NCBI RefSeq assembly: GCF_014066305.1
Contig: NW_023501049.1
Coordinates: 1,015,001-1,079,000 of the forward strand
Direction: 5' to 3'
DNA length: 64,000 nt
Source of the DNA: Letharia columbiana
Lineage: Eukaryota; Ascomycota; Lecanoromycetes; Lecanorales; Parmeliaceae
Part shown: in pieces, positions 1-10,114 of the stretch
Layout: every line of letters begins with the position of its first letter
How positions within the stretch are numbered: position 1 is the first letter of the stretch
Notes under the pieces: model-generated
What the model was told of the DNA's origin: nothing
Databases searched by the model: none
What the model saw: the letters and a program-made list of their open reading frames with translations, nothing else
Program-made: the position numbers and the translations under genes

Positions 1-3000
1 GCCTGGTTGCAAGAGCATGCGAACGGCGAGCACGTGCCCTGCGATGACCTCTTCCCACCACCAGATTGGTCCTGTTGATTCAAGGTGCATCTTGATCTCC
101 CCTCGAGCGACTCTTCTGGAAACTTCACCTCCGCTGCGAACCTCAGCCATCGATCTACGGTAGGCGGATCTGCGGACTTCTGGCGAGAGGATATTGAGTA
201 CGAGCACAGCGGCGTTTACAACGATTGTAATCCAGAAGCCCCAAGAAACATCCAAGCCACTTATGATACCTGCACCAATGAGGAACCCGATCCCTATCGA
301 TCCGATAGCACACCATGTCCAGATACCAAGCCATACACCCATCCCTCCTCCGTGCCTCCGAACATCGTTGACATTAACCGTCTCCTGGTGAGGGTTACCG
401 CTCTGCAAAGAAGCTCCGAAAAGGTCTAACAAGGTCGTAATGAAGTTAATGTTTGCAAAGCCCATTACGATTCCTGCGAAAATCCGTGGAAGTAGGAGCC
501 CAATTCGGTATGTCGCCACATTCGGGGATCTCTGCGAGCTGATCGCAAGAGCTTGTGGAAATTGCAACGGCAAGAGTATGGCTAGTGCAGCCAGCGTGTA
601 CGGCTTTCGCCCATGAAGCAGAGGTAAAGGGTAGAAAAGCGCCGTGGTGATGGCCAAGCCAAGGAAGAAAAGCACGTTTCCCAGAATGGTGTAATGATGC
701 TCATCCGCAATAGCGTACTGAATAGCAGGCACCTCACCAGCATAGATTCCAATAATCAATCCCATGAATGCCGTCGTAATACAAGTCACAGTAGCAACGT
801 ATCTCTTGCGTGAGGTGCTCCAATCCCGAGCGATTGGCGAGCGACGGTGAGATCTGCTAAGACTGAAGCCATGTGACTCTCGGATACTGAAATGATGACG
901 GTCATTCAAAGTGAAATCCTTGTTGCCGGAGCGCTCCCTATGATGTGAAGTCTTTTGTTTGTCGTCGGCGTCACGTAGTGATGCGGCAGTATCTTGGCGA
1001 GGTTGTATTCCACGTCCGCCAGGTCTTGCCGTATAATGACCATCACCAGCCATTGTCTCTTGGACTACCGGATGGTAGTGAATCCCAGCGGTCTTGAAGT
1101 CTGCCATGTACGGTACATGTTCGCAATCGCTTTGTCCATCACTATCAGAAATTTCGGGGTCTGGTAAGTTAAGCTCCTCTGGCTGTGGGACTCGGCCTTT
1201 TTTCAAACGTTTTGAGCTCAGGCGAGGCTGAATTGGTGGCTGCTGGTGAGCATTGACGTAGTCTCGGACAACTTCCCTCGAAATAGTGCTCTCAGATGCA
1301 CCGTGAGCTCGCAGGAGCAAAGCGTGTTGCTCTTTCGTAGAGGGTTGCGCATTGGGTAGCGTCTGAGGAGCACGTGGCGGTGGCTTCGTCTCCAGACGTA
1401 GCTTAGAAGTGTGAGATGGTGCTCTAATTACCGCCCAGTCGTTTGCAGTGACAGACTGTTCCCACGATGGTTCTTCAGCTCGGCCAGCCGCCTTTGGAGC
1501 GCTTGGTAAGTCAAGGAGCCGATTTGTATTTTGCGGCTTCATATGTGTCTTATCATCAACCTCAAGGTACGGCACTGCGGAGGCCTGCCTTGTTTGCGCA
1601 GGATATGGTGTCCCATCCCGAGCTTTTCTGAAGTGGCCACGGTAAAGAGCATCGCTCTTGGGCTCCTCGATAGTCACTTGCTGAGGCGGTACCGACGTGT
1701 AATGATCTTCTTCATCGCCACCTCCAGATAGGGACGACAAGCCTTGGCTGCTGTCGATCGACTCGGTTGAGTGTGCGCGAATATGGACATGGTTGAGGTG
1801 ACGAGCCTTTAGTGGCGTAGTCTCAGCATCGTCCTGGTCGGCAGCTTGGCCGGCAATGGTCAAAGCTTGGTTGAGTAGAGACTCGAGGTCATGAATGACT
1901 TTCGTAAAAGCCGTACCGTTTTTCTGCTGGTTCCGTAAGGCCAGAAACCGATCTATGCTGTCTGAGTTTTCCGGTTTCTCGACCTGGGTCTCGTCGCCCA
2001 GTGCTTTGTACCCCTTGCCAGCCGATAGCGTGGCCTTATCTTGGGTAGTAGCTGCAAAATGGCGACGCGGCCTAGTTGTCAAGTTCGAAATCGCTGTAGA
2101 GCCACTCTTTTTACGCCTCGTGATTGAGCGTAAAGAAGGTGTTTGAAGTCCGGTCCGGGCACTAATCTCAGAGAGCATTGACATGGCCCTACTGGCTGTT
2201 GAAGCCTTCGGGGATTTCTGAGAGGAGTTTTTGTATTGCGTAGCCGAAGCCTCTTCTTCGACTTCTAGGTCGGTCCTTTTTCCTCGCTCTCCCTTGGCAG
2301 AAGAATTGGCTTGAGAAGGCTTCGGCAGAAGAGGAGAGTCTTGGCTAAGAACGCCTTCATCTGCGTTGAGAGGGACCGATTCCAGACTAGACACCGAGGG
2401 CGAGTAGGTGTTCGTAGATGCCTTCTCAGGTACTACAAATGGCTCCGTGGTCAAGGAACTGGCACTGACGTCTTTCATTGTGCTTTGCCTCAGTGGTGGT
2501 AATTGAGCTAGCAAAGCCGAGATCTTTGGACCACCTAGGGGATCGCTCCCCTCTTCCGGATGGGTAGAGAAGCCAAGATTGTCGCGCGCGTTCAAAGCCA
2601 CTGAAGCTCCAACTTTTCTCTCTTCGTTATCATCCCCAACAATGGATACGGGCGCTCCAGAGGGGTTGTCATGATAGTGGCCGTGGCCGTGGCCCGCACT
2701 AGACGTGAGGACAGGTTGAGCGGCTTGACCGACGGCGACTCCACCAGCACGAAAATTTAAGAGCAGATCTTGAGGCTGCTTCACGGGGCTAGTCGGTGTG
2801 AGCTTTGCTTGTGACGGCGTCCTGTGTAGACTCGATCTCGATGGATCAGCAACGGTGTGGGCATGCTCTGCCACTTGAGTCAACATATCGATGGCTTTGT
2901 GCGGACTCCCGTCACCGAGTCCTGCATACGTCGGCATGGCCTGCGGATCCTCGCCCGTCGTATCTAAATCGTCGTCTGGAGGTGGAGAAGTGGCCCTAGA

Positions 3001-3669
3001 GACCTGTTCCTTTCTGCTAGGGACCTCAGATCGGTAGCTACCCGGAACATGTAAGGGAGCGGGTCTCAGAGCCTTGTTAACGTCGACTGCAGGCGGTACG
3101 GTGCGTAGGTGAAATCGTGGTATGCGGGTTCCAGTCGATGTCTTCGATGTCTTCGATGCCGATGATGTTGCCCGCTTTAGTCCATCAACGAACGAAGCAT
3201 CGCGGCCAAGAACGTCAGCATGAGATCGTTGATTCAGGCCTGACGTGGCATGCGAGCGAGGTCCCTCCACTGTTGAGTTACGATCGTTCTGCCTATTTGG
3301 CTGACTTGGTCGTCTCGGAGATTTATCAGCATCGTCATCATCGACCTGACCGGCAGGTCCATCGAACCTGGTAGCTCCCATGTCCGGAGGCTCGTACGTC
3401 AATCGAGTGAGCTCAGCAATGGCTTCAGCTGGACTGAATCTGTAAGTGTGGGGAAGGACAGGAGGGAGGTCAAGATGGTTCCCGTCAGGATCTCGAGTCT
3501 GATAGCTGTAGTCCGGAGTAGAGCAGGGTGTTTTCGGAGGGTATCGGCGGTTGCGAGAGATCAGTAAAGACCGAATGCGGTCTCGGAGATCCGCGTCTAC
3601 CGCCGAGGATGTTGTCAAGCCCCGCTCAGGTAGCAAAGGTGCATCGACCCGGCGAGCAACCTTCTCCAT
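1..3669 (-). CDS. MFS transporter with long disordered N-terminus (3' end outside window)
   Basis: The frame is open from the ATG at 3669 to base 1 (1223 codons) with no stop, so the C-terminus lies outside the window. An in-frame stop at 3715-3717 lies just upstream, and this is the only ATG after it. Roughly residues 1-940 are Ser/Pro/Asp-rich and look disordered. From about residue 945 membrane helices begin, following a basic RDWSTSRKR stretch. A LLHGRKP loop resembles the MFS motif A between helices 2 and 3. Further helices contain PRIFAGIVMGFANINF and GVWLGIWTWCAIGSIG. This matches the DHA1-type drug/polyamine transporters of fungi, here with an unusually long cytosolic N-tail. The role is probably proton-coupled export at the plasma membrane; the substrate is unknown. 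Family call is firm, substrate is not. Confidence 0.85.
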   Translation of the reverse strand, partial: MEKVARRVDAPLLPERGLTTSSAVDADLRDRIRSLLISRNRRYPPKTPCSTPDYSYQTRDPDGNHLDLPPVLPHTYRFSPAEAIAELTRLTYEPPDMGATRFDGPAGQVDDDDADKSPRRPSQPNRQNDRNSTVEGPRSHATSGLNQRSHADVLGRDASFVDGLKRATSSASKTSKTSTGTRIPRFHLRTVPPAVDVNKALRPAPLHVPGSYRSEVPSRKEQVSRATSPPPDDDLDTTGEDPQAMPTYAGLGDGSPHKAIDMLTQVAEHAHTVADPSRSSLHRTPSQAKLTPTSPVKQPQDLLLNFRAGGVAVGQAAQPVLTSSAGHGHGHYHDNPSGAPVSIVGDDNEERKVGASVALNARDNLGFSTHPEEGSDPLGGPKISALLAQLPPLRQSTMKDVSASSLTTEPFVVPEKASTNTYSPSVSSLESVPLNADEGVLSQDSPLLPKPSQANSSAKGERGKRTDLEVEEEASATQYKNSSQKSPKASTASRAMSMLSEISARTGLQTPSLRSITRRKKSGSTAISNLTTRPRRHFAATTQDKATLSAGKGYKALGDETQVEKPENSDSIDRFLALRNQQKNGTAFTKVIHDLESLLNQALTIAGQAADQDDAETTPLKARHLNHVHIRAHSTESIDSSQGLSSLSGGGDEEDHYTSVPPQQVTIEEPKSDALYRGHFRKARDGTPYPAQTRQASAVPYLEVDDKTHMKPQNTNRLLDLPSAPKAAGRAEEPSWEQSVTANDWAVIRAPSHTSKLRLETKPPPRAPQTLPNAQPSTKEQHALLLRAHGASESTISREVVRDYVNAHQQPPIQPRLSSKRLKKGRVPQPEELNLPDPEISDSDGQSDCEHVPYMADFKTAGIHYHPVVQETMAGDGHYTARPGGRGIQPRQDTAASLRDADDKQKTSHHRERSGNKDFTLNDRHHFSIRESHGFSLSRSHRRSPIARDWSTSRKRYVATVTCITTAFMGLIIGIYAGEVPAIQYAIADEHHYTILGNVLFFLGLAITTALFYPLPLLHGRKPYTLAALAILLPLQFPQALAISSQRSPNVATYRIGLLLPRIFAGIVMGFANINFITTLLDLFGASLQSGNPHQETVNVNDVRRHGGGMGVWLGIWTWCAIGSIGIGFLIGAGIISGLDVSWGFWITIVVNAAVLVLNILSPEVRRSAYRRSMAEVRSGGEVSRRVARGEIKMHLESTGPIWWWEEVIAGHVLAVRMLLQPG

Positions 3670-4918
3670 AAGCAGAAGCTGGGAAAGGGCTACAGCATCG
3701 GGACGGTGACGAGATTAGGATGTAGGCTGCTATTAATTGATGCAAGAAGAGAGGGTGATGGAGAAAGAGTAGGTGATTCTGAAGACAAGAGAAAGGAAAG
3801 AAAGACACAAGCAACGGCCTTGACATCATTACAAGTCGCGTTTTTCCTTTCAATTTGGATAAAGAGGGAAGGAACGGTAGTCTTCAAATGTAGATGGAAA
3901 TACCCTCGACGGTATGCGCTGCGTTCAACAACGACAGCGACGATTCAGCCCACTCGTGGGAAAGCATTATCTGCTGCGCATCAGGAAGCCTATGGAGTTG
4001 GAGACGCCGAAAACTTCTCAACGCCTCATTTACATTCACCAAAAAGGCCAGTGATTGATTCATAGCTCTTCAATGTCCTTTGAACTCACACCCATGGGTG
4101 TTGGTGAAATCCAAGTGTTGTCTATCCGATTCCACCGAAAGTTCCAATGTCTGCTAAGCAACACTGAGCACGGAACTTCACTGTAATGTAGAGTGCCTAA
4201 GTGACTCTCTACAATTAGAATGGGAGGAGGGGAACCCATAAATAGAGACCGAAAGAGCGATGATGAGGTTGGACCTTTTTACATTTATGACTTAGCGGCA
4301 TTTGCCTTATCTCTTGGCATCGGAGCTATCCGTGACCCCTGTTTCTATTGTCGATCACGATCACGATTCACGATTCACGACGATCGCCTTACCCGGGATG
4401 CCCGGCCAATCCCCACGCTTACACCACGCGGCTTCATTCGACCTACTTACCCGACGACTGATGCAGGTCGAGATCAGCTTGTAAAAGGTGGGTGGCCTCA
4501 TGGCTGTGTGTACATACACGAGCACAGCCTGCTCGCATCTCCGTCCGCTGAAGAAAAAGATACATGTAGACTACGAGCAATGTGGCGCATCAGCTCAGCT
4601 GACTCGGTGTCGGACGTATTTTATATTGCACAGGCCGGGGAAGCTAACGACACCAGGAATATGTTCATTCGAGCATGGTCGTATGCAAGGGCCACCCGGC
4701 TCAAAAACGGCCTGACGAGGTATTTCTGCAATGATCTTGTGATACCTACCTTGTAAAGCTCAACACTGATGCGGCTACTCTCTCAACGCCTGACCGCTGT
4801 AAGTTTCGTAACCGTAGCGGCATTCCCGGGTTGCAGCTGTATATGAAGATCAGCGTCTGTGTTTCATCTTTGCTTCAATGTACTCTTGTTCAAGTCCCAT
4901 TTTGCTCAAGAAAAAGAG

Positions 4919-4950
<32 letters not shown>

Positions 4951-5056
4951 AGAAGTTCTCAGCCATTCCCAGTCATATTTTGAACGAAAGCCTCGCCCAT
5001 CCCCATATCATCGTTGACTTCTCTATCTCTCAGCATCAGCCTTGGTCACAGGGACC
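3670..5056. other. Intergenic region between transporter and secreted-protein gene
   Basis: This is the shared upstream region of two divergently transcribed genes. A plus-strand open frame at 4220-4756 has no recognisable features and I do not call it. Short direct repeats of CGATCACGATTCACG type lie near 4355-4382, and an AAG/AGG microsatellite lies at 4910-4955. A TATATGAA element at about 4840 could serve the downstream secreted-protein gene. Confidence 0.5.
4910..4955. repeat. Purine microsatellite (AAG/AGG)n
   Basis: A 46-base run of almost uninterrupted AAG units with AGG variants lies about 100 bases upstream of the secreted-protein start codon. Confidence 0.9.
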
Positions 5057-5606
5057 ATGCATGTCCTCCAGCTTCTCTCGTTGGCTTCACTTGCTGTCGC
5101 GGTTTCAAATCCCAACAGCATCACCAAGCGTCAGTCTTCTTGTACCAGCGAATCATGGGCCATACAACAATATCATACCTGCACCAATTGTACCTATCCT
5201 GGCTCAACACAAGAGACTACGTCACTCGTCTTTGACTTTGCGGATCCCAACTTCAACCCGGCTGTTACAGCTACGTGTGAGCTGAGCCTGTTGCCTGGCT
5301 CATCGCTCATCGATTTCAACTACACTCCATGTGGATCAGGCGTGGCGTTCTACTACGATGGAACAGATCTCAACGTGGAACGAACGGGTGTCGAGTGCGG
5401 AAAGTAAGCATGCCCGCTCCTTCAATTGTATTCAGGAAGTCACAGCGCTGACAAATATCCTTAGCCACACTTACACTTACAGCGGAGCTGTCGATGTTAC
5501 CGATGCGACATTCTGTTATGGACTCTTCGGTGGAACGTATTGTGAAACGCCGGTTGGCCAAATCAATGTGCCCGTGTCATTCATCCAGCAGACAAGTGCA
5601 AGGTGA
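5057..5606 (+). CDS. Small cysteine-rich secreted protein, candidate effector
   Basis: Two exons, 5057-5403 and 5465-5606, encode 162 residues. The intron 5404-5464 has GTAAGC, a GCTGAC branch site and a TTAG acceptor, and it restores the frame. The ATG has a good context (ACCATGC) and opens a hydrophobic signal peptide, MHVLQLLSLASLAVAV. A Lys-Arg site follows, giving a likely Kex2-processed propeptide ending ITKR. The mature part begins QSSC and carries eight cysteines, an even number that suits four disulfides. The sequence is rich in aromatic, Thr and Gly residues and may be a beta-sandwich in the manner of Alt a 1-like proteins, but I cannot assign a family. It is predicted to act outside the cell. 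Confidence 0.75.
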
Positions 5607-6288
5607 TCTCTGTTGAATGGTGGACTCGATTGCCGTCCGGGCTGTTGAGGTAATGGTACGGCAGAACATGACGCGCCTTACGTAATATGGCTCAAGTTGA
5701 GCATGGCGGGCAAACCAATCATAAAGTCCAGCGTGGCGGTCTGGGTATGCCGTTGATCGCCTGGCAAAAAGGTATAGAAATAGATTCGAACATGCATGCT
5801 TAGAATGCCAATAGATCTTAGATAATTAATAAACCAGAGAAATGCAGCAAGACGCTCACGTCATGCTAGATTGCCAAATATCCCCCTTCCTCCCCAAGAG
5901 CATTCTCTTCCAATTTTTCAACCCGGATCCTCAACCTTGTTGACAAGCCAACAAGACAGAAATCACCCCTAGACTCACCCCCCAACTGGGCATCGAATGA
6001 GCGCCGCCCAAAGGTCGCGCGACGGCCGATCCTGGGTATTCCTGCCCCCCCTATCATTGGGGCTGAGCTGCCGCCTGATCCCCACTTGATCAGAACCCCA
6101 TTCCGTTTTTCCTCCCACGCCCAGGTCTTCAGGGGCATACTGGACCCGCGGTGGGATAGATTCGCGTGTTTACCGGAGAAGCGGCGACGACGGAAAGGAG
6201 ACATGATATCAACCTCAAGCATACTCCGAATTCTCTCTTCCCTACTTCTCTCGAGACACTCGATTCGATTCTCCTCCATCGCTCCGTC
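5607..6288. other. Intergenic, no supported gene
   Basis: Antisense and sense open frames here (for example 5866-6279 minus) lack compositional or motif support. I see nothing else in it. Confidence 0.4.
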
Positions 6289-6669
6289 CTACAAAAGAGT
6301 GTACTGGACGAGTCTCCGGTCGTTTCCCTGAAGCATCGAGCTGATGCCGGAATACAATCCCCGGAGAAGGAAACGGACTTGGATCATTCCTCCCCCGGGC
6401 GGGCTTCTGGCCGAGATAGAAACGCTCGCGTAGCGGGAATTAGACAGCCGTTCTCGTCGACCGGGATGTCCGGAAAATTCGTTGTGGTAGTGAAACGGGT
6501 GTCTATATAATGAGCTTTGACAGTGGTGATGTTCGTTGGCGGAGGGTCGATCGATCGAAGACGAGTTGATAGTTTGTGCAAGCGGTACGGTCGCTGCGAA
6601 TCCCAGACGCGCTGAACAGATGACGCCGATGAGGGTGAGGAGCAGCATGAACCCCGTTTGCTGAAACAT
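6289..6669 (-). CDS. Possible small secreted protein
   Basis: An open frame of 126 residues starts at an ATG at 6669 and opens with a convincing hydrophobic leader (FMLLLTLIGVICSARLGFAA) followed by a polar, His- and Ser-rich region. There are almost no cysteines after the leader, and the C-terminal half looks like random translation, so an intron or a shorter real product is possible. The signal peptide is the only support. No homologue is recognised. Confidence 0.3.
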   Translation of the reverse strand: MFQQTGFMLLLTLIGVICSARLGFAATVPLAQTINSSSIDRPSANEHHHCQSSLYRHPFHYHNEFSGHPGRRERLSNSRYASVSISARSPPGGGMIQVRFLLRGLYSGISSMLQGNDRRLVQYTLL

Positions 6670-7146
6670 TGCCGGATTTTGGCTCCAGAGGCTCGTGAGA
6701 GTTCTGCAAGATGCCAGGAATACCGTTGTCGCTGGTGACAATCTGTTGTCCTTGTGCCTTCAGGATACATTCAAAACGCAGTTCTGGTACGTTTTAGGTC
6801 GTTCGGGTCTGAATTCGCATGAATCGTGATCTTATTTGTAGATCTGTTGCGCCTCTGAGTGGATGCCTATACTTACTGAATGTGACTTCCCTTCTTGAAA
6901 CATTGAAACATCAAATGCGATTTGAGGCCCCTTTGTATCTATCCGCCGGGCGAAGCATGTCTTTTTGAGGTGTACAGAATGGCCATGTTCTCGTGCGTCG
7001 GTATTGCTTGCGCAAACTTGTATATGAATTGGGCGAAGACACTAATCTTCCTCGCTCTTTTTAGAAAAAAGAAAGCATCGAAGAAATTCGGGCTATCAAG
7101 ACTTGAGCGTTCAATAGTGGTATCGACAGCGCTCTAGGCTTCGTAC
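6670..7146. other. Intergenic, nothing recognised
   Basis: No open frame with coding character is seen in this stretch; the sequence is AT-richer than the flanking genes. Confidence 0.4.
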
Positions 7147-8335
7147 CTACATTACCTGAAAAAAGACACAATAGCGTAGCCACGCTTTCTTGATGCAGCG
7201 ATGGGACAGCTGCCTGAGGTGGTGACATGCACGATCTAGCTCCCCGGTGAGAAGCTTTCGTCCAGCGTAGTCATTTAACCTTCTGATCGCTGTGTTGGAA
7301 AGAATAGTAAGACTTATGTAAAAGTAGATAAGAAAAGCAAGAACTAAATGAGCTGCTGATTTCTGGTACATTCTTTTGGGTCGTCCGACATCCAAGGATT
7401 CTACTAAATCCTATCCCAAGGTGGTTCACTGGTTTTCTCAATACAATCATACATAGCAACCGTCAAAAGCCTAAAGGAATGACGTGCCATAATGACTGAA
7501 ATCTGCATCGACGTCACCCCGCATACAGGCTAGGGCGGGCGCCACTATATGATCGCGAGAGCTGGGTGGTTTGGAGGGTAGCGCGATGTACTCGATGGGG
7601 TTGTGCACGGCGTAGCACATCGCAAAGCCCGCGGCCTCGAAGGCGCTCAGCTACCCTCTAATGTAGGGACAGAGCTCAGCTATTTTCGTATAAACAAGAT
7701 CCTCTGTAAGTGAATCTATCACCGTAGGCAGATAGACGCAATGCTTGAGGTATCTGAAGACCGGAAGAGTATCCTGGAGGCGGGCATGTAGTTGCTGAGG
7801 GCGGCCCATCTATCTCAGCACTTGTCTAGAAATGGAGATGGGCGTGGTATGAGATACCTACCGAGTATGGCAGAGAAGCAACAAACGGGATGAGATTATC
7901 CTATACATAGACACAAATCGAGGATCCCAATACCTGAATAGGTTCAAGCATACAGATTCCCAGGGATAGGAGGCGCAACATCTCCAGCCGTAGTGAGACA
8001 ACAGTGGCCCACGCTGTCTTGATCCGTGCTGACCACTTTCGGAGGCTTGGCACCCCGATATCTAGCCACTTGTTCTTCTTGTGCGCTTTATCGATTCCTG
8101 AGCGAGTCGGGGCGGCCAATAATTGCATACACATGTTTAAGGCGCCAAGAAGAAGGGTAATGAATACATTGATAACCACGTGTATGATTGTACTCAGCTT
8201 GCTTGTCTGTGTGCAGTCGCCTTGGAAGAGAGAATTGATGTGTTCTTTAGATCCCCTTTTAATCTTGATGACTACAGTGCACGTGAGATTGATAAGGAAG
8301 ATGACTATGTCGGTCTCCGAGCATGTCGATAGCAC
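7147..8335 (-). pseudogene. Decayed DUF6536 membrane-protein gene
   Basis: Two minus-strand segments carry parts of the fungal DUF6536 family. The upstream one (7901-8335) contains a glycine-poor version of the N-terminal membrane region with GDCTQTSKLSTIIHVVINV, then LLGALNMCMQLLAAPTR and KWLDIGVPSLR. These closely follow the family signature of a basic exon, a TM, CMQxLxxPTR, and KWLDIGVPS. After WATVV the frame is lost. About 500 bases further on (7147-7395) a second segment, around HLVLAFLIYFYISLTILSN, resembles the later TM block of the same family. The central and C-terminal parts are missing or scrambled, and stop codons separate the pieces. A live DUF6536 protein is roughly 700 residues with several membrane helices; this copy cannot make one. 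Confidence 0.6.
7480..7770 (-). pseudogene. Unrecognised decayed coding segment
   Basis: Between the two DUF6536 pieces a minus-strand frame reads as protein-like sequence, for example FEAAGFAMCYAVHNPIEY and DHIVAPALACMRGDVDADF. It is broken by a stop near the middle and is not part of DUF6536 as I know it. It may be an inserted relic of another gene. The family is not recognised. Confidence 0.3.
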
Positions 8336-8340
8336 GGCGC

Positions 8341-10114
8341 CTCTTTTTGAATGCCGTTACTGAACGTCTTCGCTCGATCGTGCTGTGGATCTACTGTCGG
8401 TAACTAAAGGCAAACGTTCTCGAGCGTGGTAAATTGAGGACTTCGGATTATCTCCTTCGTTATGAATGGAGAAGGAATTTGCTCAGAACGCGTGTCATCT
8501 CCAATCAACGTTACCCTGTTCTCGACATGTGTATAAGCTCCTCGTAGATTGAGGGACGGACATAATTTCCAATGTCTTTCTGATTTTCCACACGAAAAAT
8601 GCACGTACACAAAAGCTTCGAAAGGTTTCTGAGCTCCGTTATCTGCCGGGCCTTTGGGCTCTCACGGCTGTACCCGCGAGGTGGAGACGGCGATCATGCC
8701 CCAACACTCAGCTTGTACCTCGCTGAATCATTAACTTATTACGTGGTACGATTCTCCTAGGGACCAATATTGGCCTTTGGCCTGTGAGAGAATGAGAGAG
8801 AGAGAAAAAGATAGACGCGGAGAGGCGCAGTAGCGGATGACAGAAGTCTGAATACCAAGCCTCGTCTAATTAGGCCGTGCTAAGAACATTAAAGAAAGCC
8901 CTCTCTTAGCATTTGATCCGGGATGTGATTCGTGTACCCCCTTCTTAATGTATTGCCCCTCCACCCAACACCAAACACATCCGGGTAACCAAACACATCC
9001 GGGTACAACTCCGGGGTACCATGTGTGCCAGACCCGACACGCGAGCAATCACGACTCTATTCCGCCCGACAGGACCCTTTTGTTTATCGTTCACCTATAT
9101 TTAGCGTTGACCGTTTGCCTCCGGCAGGGCTAGTCTGGTTAGGATCACCGAAATAGTGTGGGAGCGAGTGTGTACAGGAGATGCCACGAAACGAAAGGAG
9201 GATACCGTTCACGAGTGACACTCTGCAGATAGTAAGACCAATGGCGTTTCAAATAAAGCCGCGGTTCTTAAGCTTCTGTCTTCGGGGGCGACCCTGTTGC
9301 CATGTTCGGCCAAGTACATTGTACTAATGAAGCCTGCTTTCAACAAATTTTTCTCTTCTTGCAGGTCTTGGATGTTTTTGATGAGCAAGGAAGTGTTTAT
9401 CATTGAAGTAGGATCGACTGTCGATTCACTCCTGCTCAGCTAGCTCACTCGCTAAAGCGGCTACGGCCGCGCGAGTGGGGGTTACTTGTTGTGCCAAGAT
9501 ATCGGAAATCTGCGGCGAACAGGAATAAAAGTGTCTACAATATTCGTGAAGTAGGTAGCCAAAAGAATGGCAGAAGCCACTGATATCGAATAACAACTAT
9601 AAATGCGTACATGAGATTTTCACCACAAGACTGGCGCTACTACGAGGATCGTTTAGGTAGTCTCGATGCTGGGAGAGCCGTAGAGTAGCTAGTCTATGCC
9701 ACCAGGGAGCTTCTGGGAAATTGATAGAATCATTTCGCACGTCCACCATTTCCTTGGTCATCGAATTCAAGAGCAGAGAAGTAGCCCTGTAGTCATTCGT
9801 TGGATGGAGTAGGTGCTTTTTTTTCTGTGCCTTTGGAAGCTCTCTAGGTGGTAGATATCAAACAGGAAAGGCAGTATCCATTCGTCCGCCCTTGGCTTCA
9901 CCAGAACCTTGCATAGTGTAAGGCAGTTGAAGACTGGCCTGAGAAGCGTATGTGGTAACAGGAGTACGCATATGTGCTGGCGGTGAGAGCTACTTTTTCG
10001 AAACGATTTCAAGAAGTGAGTGGAAACAAGGTTGTGAGAGATAAATATCAAGAGAGTCCAGAAACCATCCCCACGGCTACTCACCTTTGCAGAGAAGACT
10101 ATTGTCCAGTGACA
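8341..10114. other. Gene-poor interval
   Basis: No gene is supported here. It contains a GA-rich run near 8789-8805 and a short tandem repeat at 8971-9005. The last few hundred bases are the promoter side of the omega-amidase gene; an open frame runs into that gene from 9974 but its upstream part is not protein-like. Confidence 0.4.
8971..9005. repeat. Short tandem duplication
   Basis: The 17-base unit CCAAACACATCCGGGTA occurs twice with one base between the copies, followed by a related partial CTCCGGGGTA. Confidence 0.8.

Noticed and set aside
4220..4756. Plus-strand frame of 178 codons between the transporter and the secreted-protein gene
   Set aside because: It has an ATG, but the composition changes along its length and no motif, leader or partner exon is seen; it may be chance in an open upstream region.
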